A DNA stretch of 64,000 nt. Source: GCA-2731375 sp964631725. Its GTDB lineage: Bacteria; Pseudomonadota; Alphaproteobacteria; GCA-2731375. The notes under the pieces were generated by a model, which searched no databases, was not told the origin of the DNA, and saw nothing but the letters and a program-made list of their open reading frames with translations. The translations under genes and the position numbers were made by a program. Shown here piece by piece: positions 7,128-15,893 of this stretch. Location: positions 62,001-126,000 of the forward strand of contig CAZVYX010000002.1 in the NCBI GenBank assembly GCA_964631725.1. Reading direction: 5' to 3'. The number at the start of each line of letters is the position of its first letter. Position 1 is the stretch's first letter.

Positions 7128-9185
7128 TCAAAAACCCTTGCACAGCCTTAGGGCATCATAGATCGCGGCATGAATATTGCGCGAGGCGACGGCATCGCCG
7201 ATGCGGAATAGCTGGAAGCTGCCTTCGCCATTGGTCGTGATCGTCTGCGGCTCCCCCGCCAACAATGCGTCGTAATCGACCGCGCCCAGATTGACAGAGG
7301 CCGGCTTCAGCTCGAAATAGATCTGATCCAGGGGCAGGGTGCCATGTTCGACGACGACCTGATCCACATCCCGGCTCTCCGCCATGTTCTCGGTGAACTC
7401 GCTCGATAGATGCGCCGTCAGTTGATTGCCATTGCGCTCCACCCGCCGCAGCCGGCTGTTGATGGTGATCCGGCTGCCGCATTCCTGAAAGGCCTCGGCG
7501 AAGGGCACATGGTTCATGCCGCCGATCTCCGCCGCCAAGCCCCGCTCCGGCGTCACGATCTCCAGCTTGGCACCGGCGCGGGCGATAAACTCGCCGGCCT
7601 GCATGCCGGGATAGGCGCCGTTGTCGTCAAACAGCAGGACGTTTTCGCCCGGTGCGACATCGCCCGAGAGGATATCCCAGGTCGTCACCACATGTTCAGC
7701 GCCGGCGTCGAGAATATCCGTATTCGGCAGCCCACCCGTGGCGATCACCACGATGTCGGGGTTTTCCGCGCGGATATCGGCCGCCTCGGCATAATGGCTA
7801 TAGCGGATAACGACACCCAGACGTTCGCATTCGGCGACGCGCCAGTCGACGATGCCGATCAGCTCGGCCCGGCGTTGCTGCCGCGCGGCCAGGCGGATCT
7901 GTCCGCCGGCCTTGGCCGCGGCCTCGAACACCAACACCTCATGGCCGCGCTCGCCGCAAACCCTGGCGGCTTCCAAACCGGCGGGGCCGGCACCGACGAT
8001 CACGATTTTCTTACGATCGCCTGCCGTTGCCGCGATCTCCTGGGGCATGAATTCCTCGCGCCCGGTGGCCGCGTTATGGATGCAGTGGGCATCGCGGCCT
8101 TCGTAGATGCGGTCAAGGCAGTAGGTGGCGCCGACACAGGGCCGGATGCGGTCTTCCTGTCCGGCCGCGATCTTGCGCACGATGTGGGGATCGGTGATGT
8201 GGGGACGGGTCATGCCGACCATGTCCAGCTTGCCTTCCGCAATGGCGTGGCGGGCCGTGGCGACGTCGGCTATGCGGGCGGCGTGGAAGATTGGAAACTT
8301 GGTCGCTTGGCGAATTTCGCCGGAAAAATCTAGATGCGGCGCCGTCGCCATGCCCTGAATTGGGATCACCTTGGTCAGGCCGGCATCATGATCGATATGG
8401 CCCCGGATGATGTTGAGAAAGTCGACCTGTCCCGACGCCTTCAGGCGCTGGGCGATTTCAAGGCCTTCCGCCGCATTGAGCCCCTTGTTCCAGTCTTCAT
8501 CCGCCACCATGCGCAGGCCGACGATAAATTCCGGGCCGACCGCCTTGCGGATCGCATCCAGGACCTGGAAGGTAAAGCGCATGCGGTTGTCCAGGCTGCC
8601 GTTATATTCATCGTCGCGCAGGTTCGTCGCCGGTGACCAGAAAGCGTCGATCAGGTGGCCGAAAGCCTCCAACTCGATGCCGTCCAGACCGGCCGCCTGC
8701 ATGCGCTGGGCCGTGGCAGCGTAATCATCGAGAATGCGGGCGATATCCCAATCCTCGATAACCTTCGGAAAGGATCGATGCGCCGGCTCCCGCACCATGG
8801 AGGGGGAGACCACGGGCAGCCAGTCGTGGTGGTTCCAGCCCGTGCGGCGGCCCAGGTGGGTGATCTGGATCATCACGGCGCAGCCATGTTCGTGGCAGGC
8901 ATCCACCAGATCCCGCATATGCGGGACGATTTCATCCTTGTAGGCGTGCAGGTTACCGAAGGAGGCGGGCGAATCCCGGCTGACGATGGCCGAGCCGGCG
9001 GTCATCGTCATGGCAATGCCGCCCTTGGCCTTTTCCTGGTGATAGAGGCGGTAGCGCTTGGTCGGTAAACCGTTTTCCGAGAAGTTCGGTTCATGCCCGG
9101 TGGACATCAGGCGGTTGCGCAATGTCAGATGCTTCAGTTGATAGGGCTGCAACAGGGGATCGTTGGCGCGCTGGCTGTCGGTCAT
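7128..9185 (-). CDS. NADH:flavin oxidoreductase, DgcA / dienoyl-CoA reductase type
   Basis: The 685-residue protein has the two-part layout of trimethylamine dehydrogenase, 2,4-dienoyl-CoA reductase and the dimethylglycine/N-methylproline demethylases. Residues 1-345 form an Old-Yellow-Enzyme FMN barrel, followed by a cysteine segment and then an FAD/NAD(P) dinucleotide fold beginning KKIVIVGAGPAGLEAA (about residue 385). The Fe-S segment has Cys350, Cys356 and Cys368, but the position of the second cluster cysteine in trimethylamine dehydrogenase is Ala353. Length and this segment most resemble DgcA-like demethylases as I recall them, but the substrate is not proven. The start at 9185 follows GAGGA by six bases; a start at 9248 lacks support. 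It is the last gene of a five-gene minus-strand run. Confidence 0.85.
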   Translation of the reverse strand: MTDSQRANDPLLQPYQLKHLTLRNRLMSTGHEPNFSENGLPTKRYRLYHQEKAKGGIAMTMTAGSAIVSRDSPASFGNLHAYKDEIVPHMRDLVDACHEHGCAVMIQITHLGRRTGWNHHDWLPVVSPSMVREPAHRSFPKVIEDWDIARILDDYAATAQRMQAAGLDGIELEAFGHLIDAFWSPATNLRDDEYNGSLDNRMRFTFQVLDAIRKAVGPEFIVGLRMVADEDWNKGLNAAEGLEIAQRLKASGQVDFLNIIRGHIDHDAGLTKVIPIQGMATAPHLDFSGEIRQATKFPIFHAARIADVATARHAIAEGKLDMVGMTRPHITDPHIVRKIAAGQEDRIRPCVGATYCLDRIYEGRDAHCIHNAATGREEFMPQEIAATAGDRKKIVIVGAGPAGLEAARVCGERGHEVLVFEAAAKAGGQIRLAARQQRRAELIGIVDWRVAECERLGVVIRYSHYAEAADIRAENPDIVVIATGGLPNTDILDAGAEHVVTTWDILSGDVAPGENVLLFDDNGAYPGMQAGEFIARAGAKLEIVTPERGLAAEIGGMNHVPFAEAFQECGSRITINSRLRRVERNGNQLTAHLSSEFTENMAESRDVDQVVVEHGTLPLDQIYFELKPASVNLGAVDYDALLAGEPQTITTNGEGSFQLFRIGDAVASRNIHAAIYDALRLCKGF

Positions 9186-9333
9186 GGCGTCCTCGTTCAA
9201 TAAGTGCCCACTTTGTTTGGGGCATTCTTCATTGTTTTCTTGCGGCATTCACCTGGTGCCCGCCCCACTGGCTGGACGGACCGGCGAGTCCACGATGCCG
9301 CATATCCTGCGGCGTATCAATGACCCGCGCGGT

Positions 9334-10284
9334 TCAGGACAAGGCTGCCTTCAGCCGCTCCGCCGCCAGTTTCTGGGCTGCTACCGAATCGTCCAGCAGC
9401 GGCGCCAGTGAGAAGAAAGCGTGCATCATGCCTTCGAAGTCCACGTGCTCGCACGGGACACCGTCGGCCGCCAGCCGCGCGGCGCATTCCCGGCCCTCGT
9501 GCGCCAGGATGTCGCATCCGGCCGAGATCAACAGGGCGGGTGGCAGACCGGTGAACGTTTCGGCCCGGGCGGGCGAGGCGCGCCAGTCAGCCAGATCGGC
9601 ATCGCTGTTCAGATAATGCTCGCGGAACCAGGGAATGGTCGCCGCCATCAAGGGGCCGTAACCGACGCCGTAGGTCTCGTAGGTCGGCGTGCCGCCGGTG
9701 TAGTCCATCACCGGATAGACCAGCAATTGAAAGGCGATGGCGGGGCCGTCGCCATCGTCGCGGGCCAATAGGGAGGTCACCAGGGCCAGATTGCCGCCGG
9801 CGCTGTCACCGCCCACCGCGATCCGGTTGGCATCCACGCCCATGACACCGGCATTCTCCGACAGCCAGCCGGTGGCGGCGTAGCAGTCTTCCACCGCGGC
9901 GGGGAACTTCGCCTCCGGCCCCATGCGGTAGTCCACGGACATGACAAGAATGCCGGCGTCCCGGCACAGGGCCCGGGCGACGGAATCGTGCGTGTCCGGG
10001 CTGCCGATCACGTGTCCGCCGCCATGGAAGTAGACCAGCGCGCCCAGCTCGGGACCCGCGCCGTCGGCGCCGTCGGGGCGGTAGATGCGCACGGGGATTT
10101 CGCCACCCGGTCCGGGGATCGTGCGGTCTTCCACGCTGCCAACCTCGATGGTCGGAACATCGCGGGCCCGGACGCCCTCTTCCATCTGTTGCCGGGCGTC
10201 CACGGGGCTTAGTTCATGCATGGGCTTCAGTCCCAGGGCCGCCATCGCTTCGAGCAGGGCAACGAGTTGGGGTTTCATGGCCAT
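9334..10284 (-). CDS. Alpha/beta hydrolase, hormone-sensitive-lipase family esterase
   Basis: The 316-residue protein has the hallmarks of the HSL (type IV) esterase family: the oxyanion motif FHGGG (residues 86-90), the nucleophile elbow GDSAGG with Ser161, and the expected acid and base Asp258 (ISAGCDIL) and His288 (GMMHAF). It should hydrolyse short-chain esters in the cytoplasm. The start at 10284 follows AGAGAGGAT; the next ATG, two codons on, is an alternative, and the extension to 10329 would overlap the upstream SDR gene. It lies 31 bases after the SDR gene in the same operon, and 148 bases separate it from the oxidoreductase gene downstream. Confidence 0.9.
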   Translation of the reverse strand: MAMKPQLVALLEAMAALGLKPMHELSPVDARQQMEEGVRARDVPTIEVGSVEDRTIPGPGGEIPVRIYRPDGADGAGPELGALVYFHGGGHVIGSPDTHDSVARALCRDAGILVMSVDYRMGPEAKFPAAVEDCYAATGWLSENAGVMGVDANRIAVGGDSAGGNLALVTSLLARDDGDGPAIAFQLLVYPVMDYTGGTPTYETYGVGYGPLMAATIPWFREHYLNSDADLADWRASPARAETFTGLPPALLISAGCDILAHEGRECAARLAADGVPCEHVDFEGMMHAFFSLAPLLDDSVAAQKLAAERLKAALS

Positions 10285-10315
10285 GGCCGGTATCCTCTCT
10301 ACGATAAGTATCGGA

Positions 10316-11077
10316 TCAATATTGAACACTTGGGGTCAGGGCGCCGTCGACCAGTAGGTTGGTGCCGGAAATGAAGCTGGCCCGGGGGCTGCACAAAAAG
10401 ACGGTGGCGTCGGCGACTTCCTCCGGCGTACCCATGCGGCCCATGGGATTGAGGCCCAAGGCGCCCTTGTAGATTTCCGGCGTCTCCACTTCCCGTGTAT
10501 GCCAGACGCCACCTTTGAAATAGATCGTGCCGGGCGAGACTGAGTTGACGCGGATACCCTTGGGTGCCAGTTCGTGGGCCAGATTGGACATATGGTTGGT
10601 CAGGGCCGCCTTCATGGTGTTGTAGGCGCGCACGCCGCCGAAATACTGCAAGCCGGCGACCGAGTTGATGGCGACGATCGCGCCGGCATCGGATTTTTCC
10701 AAATAGGGCAGGGCGGCCTCGACGGTATTTATCGTGCCCATGATGTCGATCTCGAAGGCGGCGCGCCAGGCTTCGGCGGTATTGGTGCTGGCCATGGCCG
10801 AAACATTGGGCACCAGCACATCCAGGCCGCCCAGGTTGCCGGCCGCGCTGTCGATCCAGGTTTTCAGTGCCGCGCCATCGCCCACGTCCACCACCGCACC
10901 TGTGGCCTGGACGCCCATGTCTTGCAGGGCCGCCACGGTCTCGGCGACTTCGTCACCGTTACGGGCGCAGATCGCCACATCGGCGCCTTCCGTGGCCAGC
11001 CGGTTGGCGATCGCCCGGCCAATACCACGCGTGCCGCCGGTCACGATGGCTTTCCTGCCCTTCAGTCCTAAATCCAT
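10316..11077 (-). CDS. Short-chain dehydrogenase/reductase (SDR)
   Basis: The classical-SDR length (253 residues) and motifs are present: cofactor motif TGGTRGIG (13-20), and the catalytic Ser139, Tyr152 and Lys156 (YNTMK). The usual NNAG stretch is changed to PNVSA (90-94), a common variation. The C-terminus ISGTNLLVDGA is standard for the family. It would oxidise or reduce an alcohol/ketone with NAD(P); the substrate is unknown. It sits between the SdsA-like lipoprotein gene (49 bases upstream) and the esterase gene (31 bases downstream), consistent with a pathway that hydrolyses an ester and oxidises the released alcohol. Confidence 0.9.
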   Translation of the reverse strand: MDLGLKGRKAIVTGGTRGIGRAIANRLATEGADVAICARNGDEVAETVAALQDMGVQATGAVVDVGDGAALKTWIDSAAGNLGGLDVLVPNVSAMASTNTAEAWRAAFEIDIMGTINTVEAALPYLEKSDAGAIVAINSVAGLQYFGGVRAYNTMKAALTNHMSNLAHELAPKGIRVNSVSPGTIYFKGGVWHTREVETPEIYKGALGLNPMGRMGTPEEVADATVFLCSPRASFISGTNLLVDGALTPSVQY

Positions 11078-11126
11078 GTTCTTGCCTATCTCATTAAGAA
11101 TCTGGGGCGGATGCTAGCACTACTGT

Positions 11127-12839
11127 TTAGCGTTCGAATAGAGAGAGAAATTTCACGATGCTGACGACACCGCCCTCGACGTCGATCTCATCGTTGGCGA
11201 AGGCCAAGGCCGGATTGCGCTGTTTCGTGACGATACGCTTCCAGGTGCGGGCCGTGGTCTTTATGTGAATGTCGGGTTTGGGGGTGGCGGCCTCCCGCAG
11301 GGCGGCGACGCCGCGTCTGATATGCATGGAAAAGACCCGGCCTTCATCAGTGAATTCAAAACGGGCCAGTAGATTCGTATCCAGGGCATCCTCGGCCTTC
11401 AGGCGTGTCGACATGCCGGCCATGAAGGGTGCGATGGGCAGACTGTCCAGCATATCGGCGGGCAGCACGGACGGATCCGGCTTGCCGATTTCCAACTCGC
11501 CGCGCAATTCGTGCGCCTGGGTCAAATACCAGTTGCGGGCATTGGGGTTGCCGCTTTGCTGCCCCATCGCCGTTAGGGCCGCCGCCATGACCTCCCGCGC
11601 CTCGTCCGCGTCCGGATCGTTTTGCCGCCAGTGCCGGCTAAGTTCGGCGGCCCATTGGTGCTCGCCCGCCGACAGTGCGGCGCGGGCCTGCTCGGGAATG
11701 GATTTGCTGTCCGTAAAGGCGGTCTGCAAACGCTCGGCCCGCGCGCCGGGCGAAAGCGGATCAAGATCGACCGCATCGCCGCTGAACCAGCCGAGATAGC
11801 CGTTGAAGACGGCGCGGACGGACCAGCGCACCGTGCCGTAATGTTCCACCAGCCAGGGATGTTCGGCCAGATGCCGCGGCAAATGGACAAAATCCACCAG
11901 CTGCTCCGGGCCCAGGCCCCGGTTCATGCCGCGCACGGTCTGGTCATGGACATACTGCATGCCGTCGCGGTAGGCGGTCAGGGTTTCGGCCACGTTCCGC
12001 GCGCCCACCAGGGGCCGGGTGTGGGAGGGGATCAGCGCCTCGGCACCCAGGTCCCGCATCCTGTCTAGACTGTGGACCCATTGCATGACGTCCCGGTGTT
12101 TTGTGCCGCGTATGGTGTAGAGGTTGGGAAAGGTCTGATAGATGTTGTCGCCGGGCAACAGGATTTTCCGCTTCGGCAGCCAGACCAGCAACTGATCATC
12201 GGTCTCGCCCGGCGCGTGGTGAAGTTGAATTTCCACCCCTGCGATGGTGACATCCAGGCGCTTGTCGAAAACCTCTGTCGGCCGCAGCAGCGCCAGTTCC
12301 TCGGTCACGGTCTTCAGGTCCGGGCCAATGCCGGCGTTCAGAACCTGGCCCGGGGGCAGCAGTTGCCCGAACATGCGCATGCTGCGGCGGTAGATGCTGT
12401 TGACCAGCACGTTGATGATGCGGTCGATATGATCGGAGGTGCTGCGGTGGGCATAGACGGGAATATCCCGGCCATCGGCGAACACCTGGGCGCCATAGAT
12501 ATGGTCGGTATGGTTATGGGTCAGGATGATCGCCTTGACCGGCTTGCCGCTGACCTTGCGCAATGCGGCCAGGGCTTCCGTCGCCCGGCTGCGGCTTTCC
12601 AGGGTATCGACGATGATGACGCCGTCATCGCCCTCTATCATGATGACATTGGCCAAGCCGTAGCCGACGGCGACGTGAATGCCGGGCACCGGCGTCAGCA
12701 CTTCCTTGGCGAATAGCTTCCCGTGCGCCTTCAGGGCGGCGGCATCGCCCTTGGCCGCGCTTTGTTTCGGTGCCTCATCGCAGGCGACAAGCAAAAGGCC
12801 CAGGCCGAGCAGAAACCAGATCAGGGCCGCCCTAGGCAT
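11127..12839 (-). CDS. SdsA-like alkyl sulfatase family lipoprotein, metallo-beta-lactamase fold
   Basis: The 570-residue protein begins with a short hydrophobic segment and a lipobox (LVAC, Cys20), so it is probably a lipoprotein. The metallo-beta-lactamase domain has THNHTDH (His108, His110, Asp112, His113), an acidic GETDDQ stretch, and NLYTIRGTKHRD, which resembles the SdsA1 substrate region. The middle helical dimerisation domain (about 340-440) and a C-terminal SCP2-like domain (about 460-570) match the alkyl sulfatase family. Such enzymes release sulfate from primary or secondary alkyl sulfates by C-O cleavage, giving an alcohol, which suits the alcohol dehydrogenase encoded just upstream. 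The start overlaps the end of that gene by eight bases. Activity on sulfate esters is inferred. Confidence 0.82.
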   Translation of the reverse strand: MPRAALIWFLLGLGLLLVACDEAPKQSAAKGDAAALKAHGKLFAKEVLTPVPGIHVAVGYGLANVIMIEGDDGVIIVDTLESRSRATEALAALRKVSGKPVKAIILTHNHTDHIYGAQVFADGRDIPVYAHRSTSDHIDRIINVLVNSIYRRSMRMFGQLLPPGQVLNAGIGPDLKTVTEELALLRPTEVFDKRLDVTIAGVEIQLHHAPGETDDQLLVWLPKRKILLPGDNIYQTFPNLYTIRGTKHRDVMQWVHSLDRMRDLGAEALIPSHTRPLVGARNVAETLTAYRDGMQYVHDQTVRGMNRGLGPEQLVDFVHLPRHLAEHPWLVEHYGTVRWSVRAVFNGYLGWFSGDAVDLDPLSPGARAERLQTAFTDSKSIPEQARAALSAGEHQWAAELSRHWRQNDPDADEAREVMAAALTAMGQQSGNPNARNWYLTQAHELRGELEIGKPDPSVLPADMLDSLPIAPFMAGMSTRLKAEDALDTNLLARFEFTDEGRVFSMHIRRGVAALREAATPKPDIHIKTTARTWKRIVTKQRNPALAFANDEIDVEGGVVSIVKFLSLFER

Positions 12840-13875
12840 CAGGATCGAGCAGAATCTTGCACTGATGCGATGGCGTCTTCAGATCCTCGAACGCGGCGGA
12901 AAAGCTATCGAAGCCGACCACGTCCGTGACCATGGCGCCGCCGTCAATGCGGCCCCGGTCGAGCATTTCCAGGGCCAGTTCAAAATCCCGCCGCTCGTAC
13001 ATATAGACGTAGCGGACGGACAGTTCCTTGGTGATCGCCTTGACCGGCATGATGTTGTCGGGGCGCATGCAGACGCCGGCTACAACCATGCGGCCGTTCA
13101 TGGGCGCGTAGTCCATGGCCAGTTGCTGGCTGCCCGGCACGCCGACGCAATCGAACACCACGTCGGGGCGGTTGCCGGCGATTTGCTTGTAGCGGCCAAT
13201 GACATTCTCCGAACTGGCGTCGATACCGTCCGTCGCGCCCATGGCTTCGGCCTTGTCCAGGCGGCCCGCCAGCAGATCGGAAATCACCACATGGCGGGCG
13301 CCGAAAAAGCGGCACCAAAGCGCCACCGCCAGGCCGATCGGTCCGGCGCCGACGATCAGCACCCCGTCGCCGGGCCGCAAATGCGCCGCCCGTACAGCAT
13401 GCAGACCCACGGCCAGGGGTTCGACCAGGGCGCCGGCGCGATAGTCGACGCCGTCGGGCAGGGCCAGTGCTTCCGCGCCGCCGACCCTGACATAGTCGGC
13501 ATAGGCGCCGCCCAACTGTCCCAGGCCGCCAAAGATGGCATCGCGGCAGCGGTGGCCGCGCCCGGCCAGGCACTCAAGACAATGGCCGCAGGCGATATAG
13601 GGCAGGGCGCAGATACGGTCGCCCTCGTGCCAGCCGCCCGGTGCCTGGTTGCCGACTTCGACCACCTCGCCGCAAAATTCATGGCCCATGATGGCGCCGG
13701 TATCCAGGGGCGCCATGCCGCCCGAGCGGTCGGTGACGGCGGAAAGATGCAGGTCGGTGCCGCAAATGCCGCAGTTCTTGACCTTGACCAGCAAGTCCGT
13801 GGGCAGCGGCTTGGGCGTCTCGACTTCGCCGATCACCAGGGGTTTGCCCGGCGCTTCGAACAGGGCTGCACGCAT
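12832..13875 (-). CDS. Zinc-dependent alcohol dehydrogenase (MDR family)
   Basis: The 347-residue protein carries medium-chain dehydrogenase motifs: catalytic zinc ligands Cys38 (GICGTD) and His65-Glu66 (GHEFCGEV), four structural-zinc cysteines at 96, 99, 102 and 110, and the NAD(P) fold motif GAGPIGLA. It resembles threonine/sorbitol dehydrogenase-like members, but the substrate is not clear. The start at 13875 follows GGAAGAGAT; the upstream extension to 13917 has no such signal. It appears to be the first gene of the five-gene run ending at 7128, and its last bases contain the start of the SdsA-like gene (ATGCCTAG overlap). It is divergent from the epimerase gene at 13960. Confidence 0.9.
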   Translation of the reverse strand: MRAALFEAPGKPLVIGEVETPKPLPTDLLVKVKNCGICGTDLHLSAVTDRSGGMAPLDTGAIMGHEFCGEVVEVGNQAPGGWHEGDRICALPYIACGHCLECLAGRGHRCRDAIFGGLGQLGGAYADYVRVGGAEALALPDGVDYRAGALVEPLAVGLHAVRAAHLRPGDGVLIVGAGPIGLAVALWCRFFGARHVVISDLLAGRLDKAEAMGATDGIDASSENVIGRYKQIAGNRPDVVFDCVGVPGSQQLAMDYAPMNGRMVVAGVCMRPDNIMPVKAITKELSVRYVYMYERRDFELALEMLDRGRIDGGAMVTDVVGFDSFSAAFEDLKTPSHQCKILLDPDA

Positions 13876-13959
13876 TTCATCTCTTCCCGGCCATGCCACG
13901 TTAGGGCTATTGTCCAAGCGCCTGAGTCCGAAGGCAAGCCTAAACGCAAGTTGGAATAG

Positions 13960-15006
13960 ATGAGTGATATTTTGAAGCCTGCGGAATTCCCCGACGGTTT
14001 TGCCGATGCGGCGGCGCTGGAGGAATTCATGACCCGGCCCTCCCAGGCCCTGATCGATGACTTGGCCGCGCTGGATGGCGACATCATGGTTCTTGGCGTC
14101 GGCGGCAAGATGGGTCCGACCCTGGCGCGCCTGGCCAAGCGCGCCGCGCCGGACAAACGGGTGATTGGCGTCGCCCGCTTTTCCGAGGCCGGCCTGGCCG
14201 AGGATTTACAGGAACATGGCGTCGAGACCATTACCTGCGATCTGCTGGACCGGGACGCGGTCGCCGCGCTGCCTGACGTCGCCAACGTTGTCTTCATGGC
14301 CGGGCGCAAATTCGGCTCGGCCGGGGCGGAGGAGCTGACCTGGGCCATGAACGTGCATGTCCCGGCCATCGTGGCGGAGCGGTTTTGCGAGGCGCGGATC
14401 GTCAGCTTTTCGACCGCCTGCGTCTACCCCTTCGTCTCGATCCACTCCCAAGGCGCCGACGAGGACATGGCGGCAACGCCGCCGCCGGGTGAGTATGCAA
14501 ATTCCTGCGTCGGGCGGGAGCGGATGTTTGAGCATTTCTCCAACCAGCATGGCACGCCGGGCCGCAGCATCCGGCTGAGCTATGCCATCGATATGCGCTA
14601 CGGTGTGCTCTATGACGTCGCGGCCAAGGTTTGGGCCGGCGAGGAAATCGATTTGGCCATGGGGCACGCCAACGTCATCTGGCAGGGCGATGCCAATGCC
14701 CAAGTGCTGCGCGCCCTGCGCCATTGCACCACGCCGCCCACGCCTTTGAACGTGACCGGGCCGGAAGTGGTCGCCGTCTCGTGGCTGGCCCAGGAATTCG
14801 GCCAGCGCTTCGGTATGGAGGTGAAGCTGACGGGGGTGCCGGCGGAGGAAGCCTGGTTGATCAATACGGCCCGGGCCGAAAAGCTGTTCGGCTATCCCAT
14901 GGTTTCACTGCGCAGCATGGTCGACTGGGTCGCCGACTGGGTGGCGCGGGACGGCGGCAGCCTTGGCAAGCCGACACACTTCGAAGTGCGCGATGGCAAT
15001 TATTGA
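13960..15006 (+). CDS. NAD-dependent epimerase/dehydratase family protein lacking the catalytic Lys
   Basis: The 348-residue protein fits the extended SDR family: a beta-alpha-beta dinucleotide motif (VLGVGGKMG, 44-52), a downstream VVFMAG strand, and STACVYP (151-157) as the serine/threonine strand before the active site. The catalytic motif YxxxK is altered. Tyr179 is followed by ANSCVGRE, so Cys183 occupies the lysine position. The change is in the DNA as read and not a frame error. Ligand binding with altered chemistry is possible. The gene is divergent from the alcohol dehydrogenase gene (84-base gap) and overlaps the following GNAT gene by 14 bases. Confidence 0.78.
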   Translation: MSDILKPAEFPDGFADAAALEEFMTRPSQALIDDLAALDGDIMVLGVGGKMGPTLARLAKRAAPDKRVIGVARFSEAGLAEDLQEHGVETITCDLLDRDAVAALPDVANVVFMAGRKFGSAGAEELTWAMNVHVPAIVAERFCEARIVSFSTACVYPFVSIHSQGADEDMAATPPPGEYANSCVGRERMFEHFSNQHGTPGRSIRLSYAIDMRYGVLYDVAAKVWAGEEIDLAMGHANVIWQGDANAQVLRALRHCTTPPTPLNVTGPEVVAVSWLAQEFGQRFGMEVKLTGVPAEEAWLINTARAEKLFGYPMVSLRSMVDWVADWVARDGGSLGKPTHFEVRDGNY

Positions 15007-15841
15007 TGACTTGATTTGGCGCGGCCTGTCGCCCACGGATGTTGACGGCGCCGTCGCCCTGAATGCGGAGGCCGGCTGGAACCAGAACGGCGCCGATTGG
15101 CGTATCATGCTGGAACAGGGGGAGGGGACAGGTGTGTTGGATGATGGCGCCCTGGTCGCCTCGTCCATGTTGTTGCCCCAGGACGGCCGCTTTGGCTGGA
15201 TCGCGATGATCCTGGTGACCGCGCCATGGCAGCGCAAGGGCCTGGCCAGCAAGCTGATGCGCCGCTGTATCGACCGGGCCGAGGCCCTGGGTCTGGTCGC
15301 CGGCCTGGATGCGACCGAGGCCGGGCGGCAGGTATATCTGCCCCTGGGCTTTCAGGATATTTACCCCCTGACCCGTTGGCAGGCGGACGGCCCCAAGACA
15401 GAGGCCGCCGACGGCGTGCGTCCCATGCAGGCATCGGACGTCGACGCTGTCGCGGCCTGGGACAGCGAAATATTCGGTGCGCCGCGTCCCGCGTTGCTGG
15501 CGCATCTGCACGGCCGTTGTCCCGGCCGGGCCTTCGTGCTGCGGCGCGACGACGCATTGCGCGGCTTTGTTCTGGCCCGTGATGGCCGCCTGGCGACGCA
15601 GATCGGCCCGCTCTCAGCGGAGAATGGCGCGGACGCGCTTGCACTGCTGCAAACCGCATTGGCCAGCCAGGAAGGCCCGGTATTCCTCGATGCCGCCGAC
15701 CATCACGCGGTGCTGGCACAATGGCTGGAGGAAGCCGGTTTCAGTAAGCAGCGCGGCTATATGCGCATGTTGCTGGGCACCGATACACCGATCGATGATC
15801 CCAGCCGGGTCTTCCTGATCGCGGGCCCGGAATTGGGATAA
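14993..15841 (+). CDS. GNAT acetyltransferase with a second C-terminal GNAT-like half
   Basis: The 282-residue protein has a clear N-terminal GNAT domain; its acetyl-CoA pyrophosphate loop is seen in LVTAPWQRKGLASKLM (about residues 76-91). The second half (about 140-270) is a weaker GNAT-like repeat ending in GFSKQRGYMRM, a layout known from two-domain acetyltransferases. The acceptor is unknown. The start at 14993 lies inside the end of the epimerase gene (14-base overlap), arguing for translational coupling; an in-frame start at 14963 would overlap further. A bidirectional terminator follows directly after the stop. Confidence 0.8.
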   Translation: MAIIDDLIWRGLSPTDVDGAVALNAEAGWNQNGADWRIMLEQGEGTGVLDDGALVASSMLLPQDGRFGWIAMILVTAPWQRKGLASKLMRRCIDRAEALGLVAGLDATEAGRQVYLPLGFQDIYPLTRWQADGPKTEAADGVRPMQASDVDAVAAWDSEIFGAPRPALLAHLHGRCPGRAFVLRRDDALRGFVLARDGRLATQIGPLSAENGADALALLQTALASQEGPVFLDAADHHAVLAQWLEEAGFSKQRGYMRMLLGTDTPIDDPSRVFLIAGPELG

Positions 15842-15846
15842 AAAAA

Positions 15847-15876
15847 ACCGCGCCCGGCGGCAAGGCCGGACGCGGT
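15847..15876. terminator. Bidirectional rho-independent terminator
   Basis: A 12-base stem (ACCGCGCCCGGC paired with GCCGGACGCGGT, one mismatch) closes a 6-base loop. It is flanked by seven A residues on the left and TCTTT on the right, so it can end transcripts from both sides: the GNAT gene (plus, stop at 15841) and the substrate-binding protein gene (minus, stop at 15894). Confidence 0.85.
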
Positions 15877-15893
15877 CTTTGACGAAAGCTGCC

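Noticed and set aside
9205..9224. TGCCC/GGGCA inverted repeat before the DgcA-like gene
   Set aside because: Only five-base arms in a GC-rich genome, no second copy found.
12679..13959. Long open frame on the plus strand (426 codons) opposite the alcohol dehydrogenase
   Set aside because: It is a high-GC antisense shadow; the minus strand has intact zinc-enzyme motifs.
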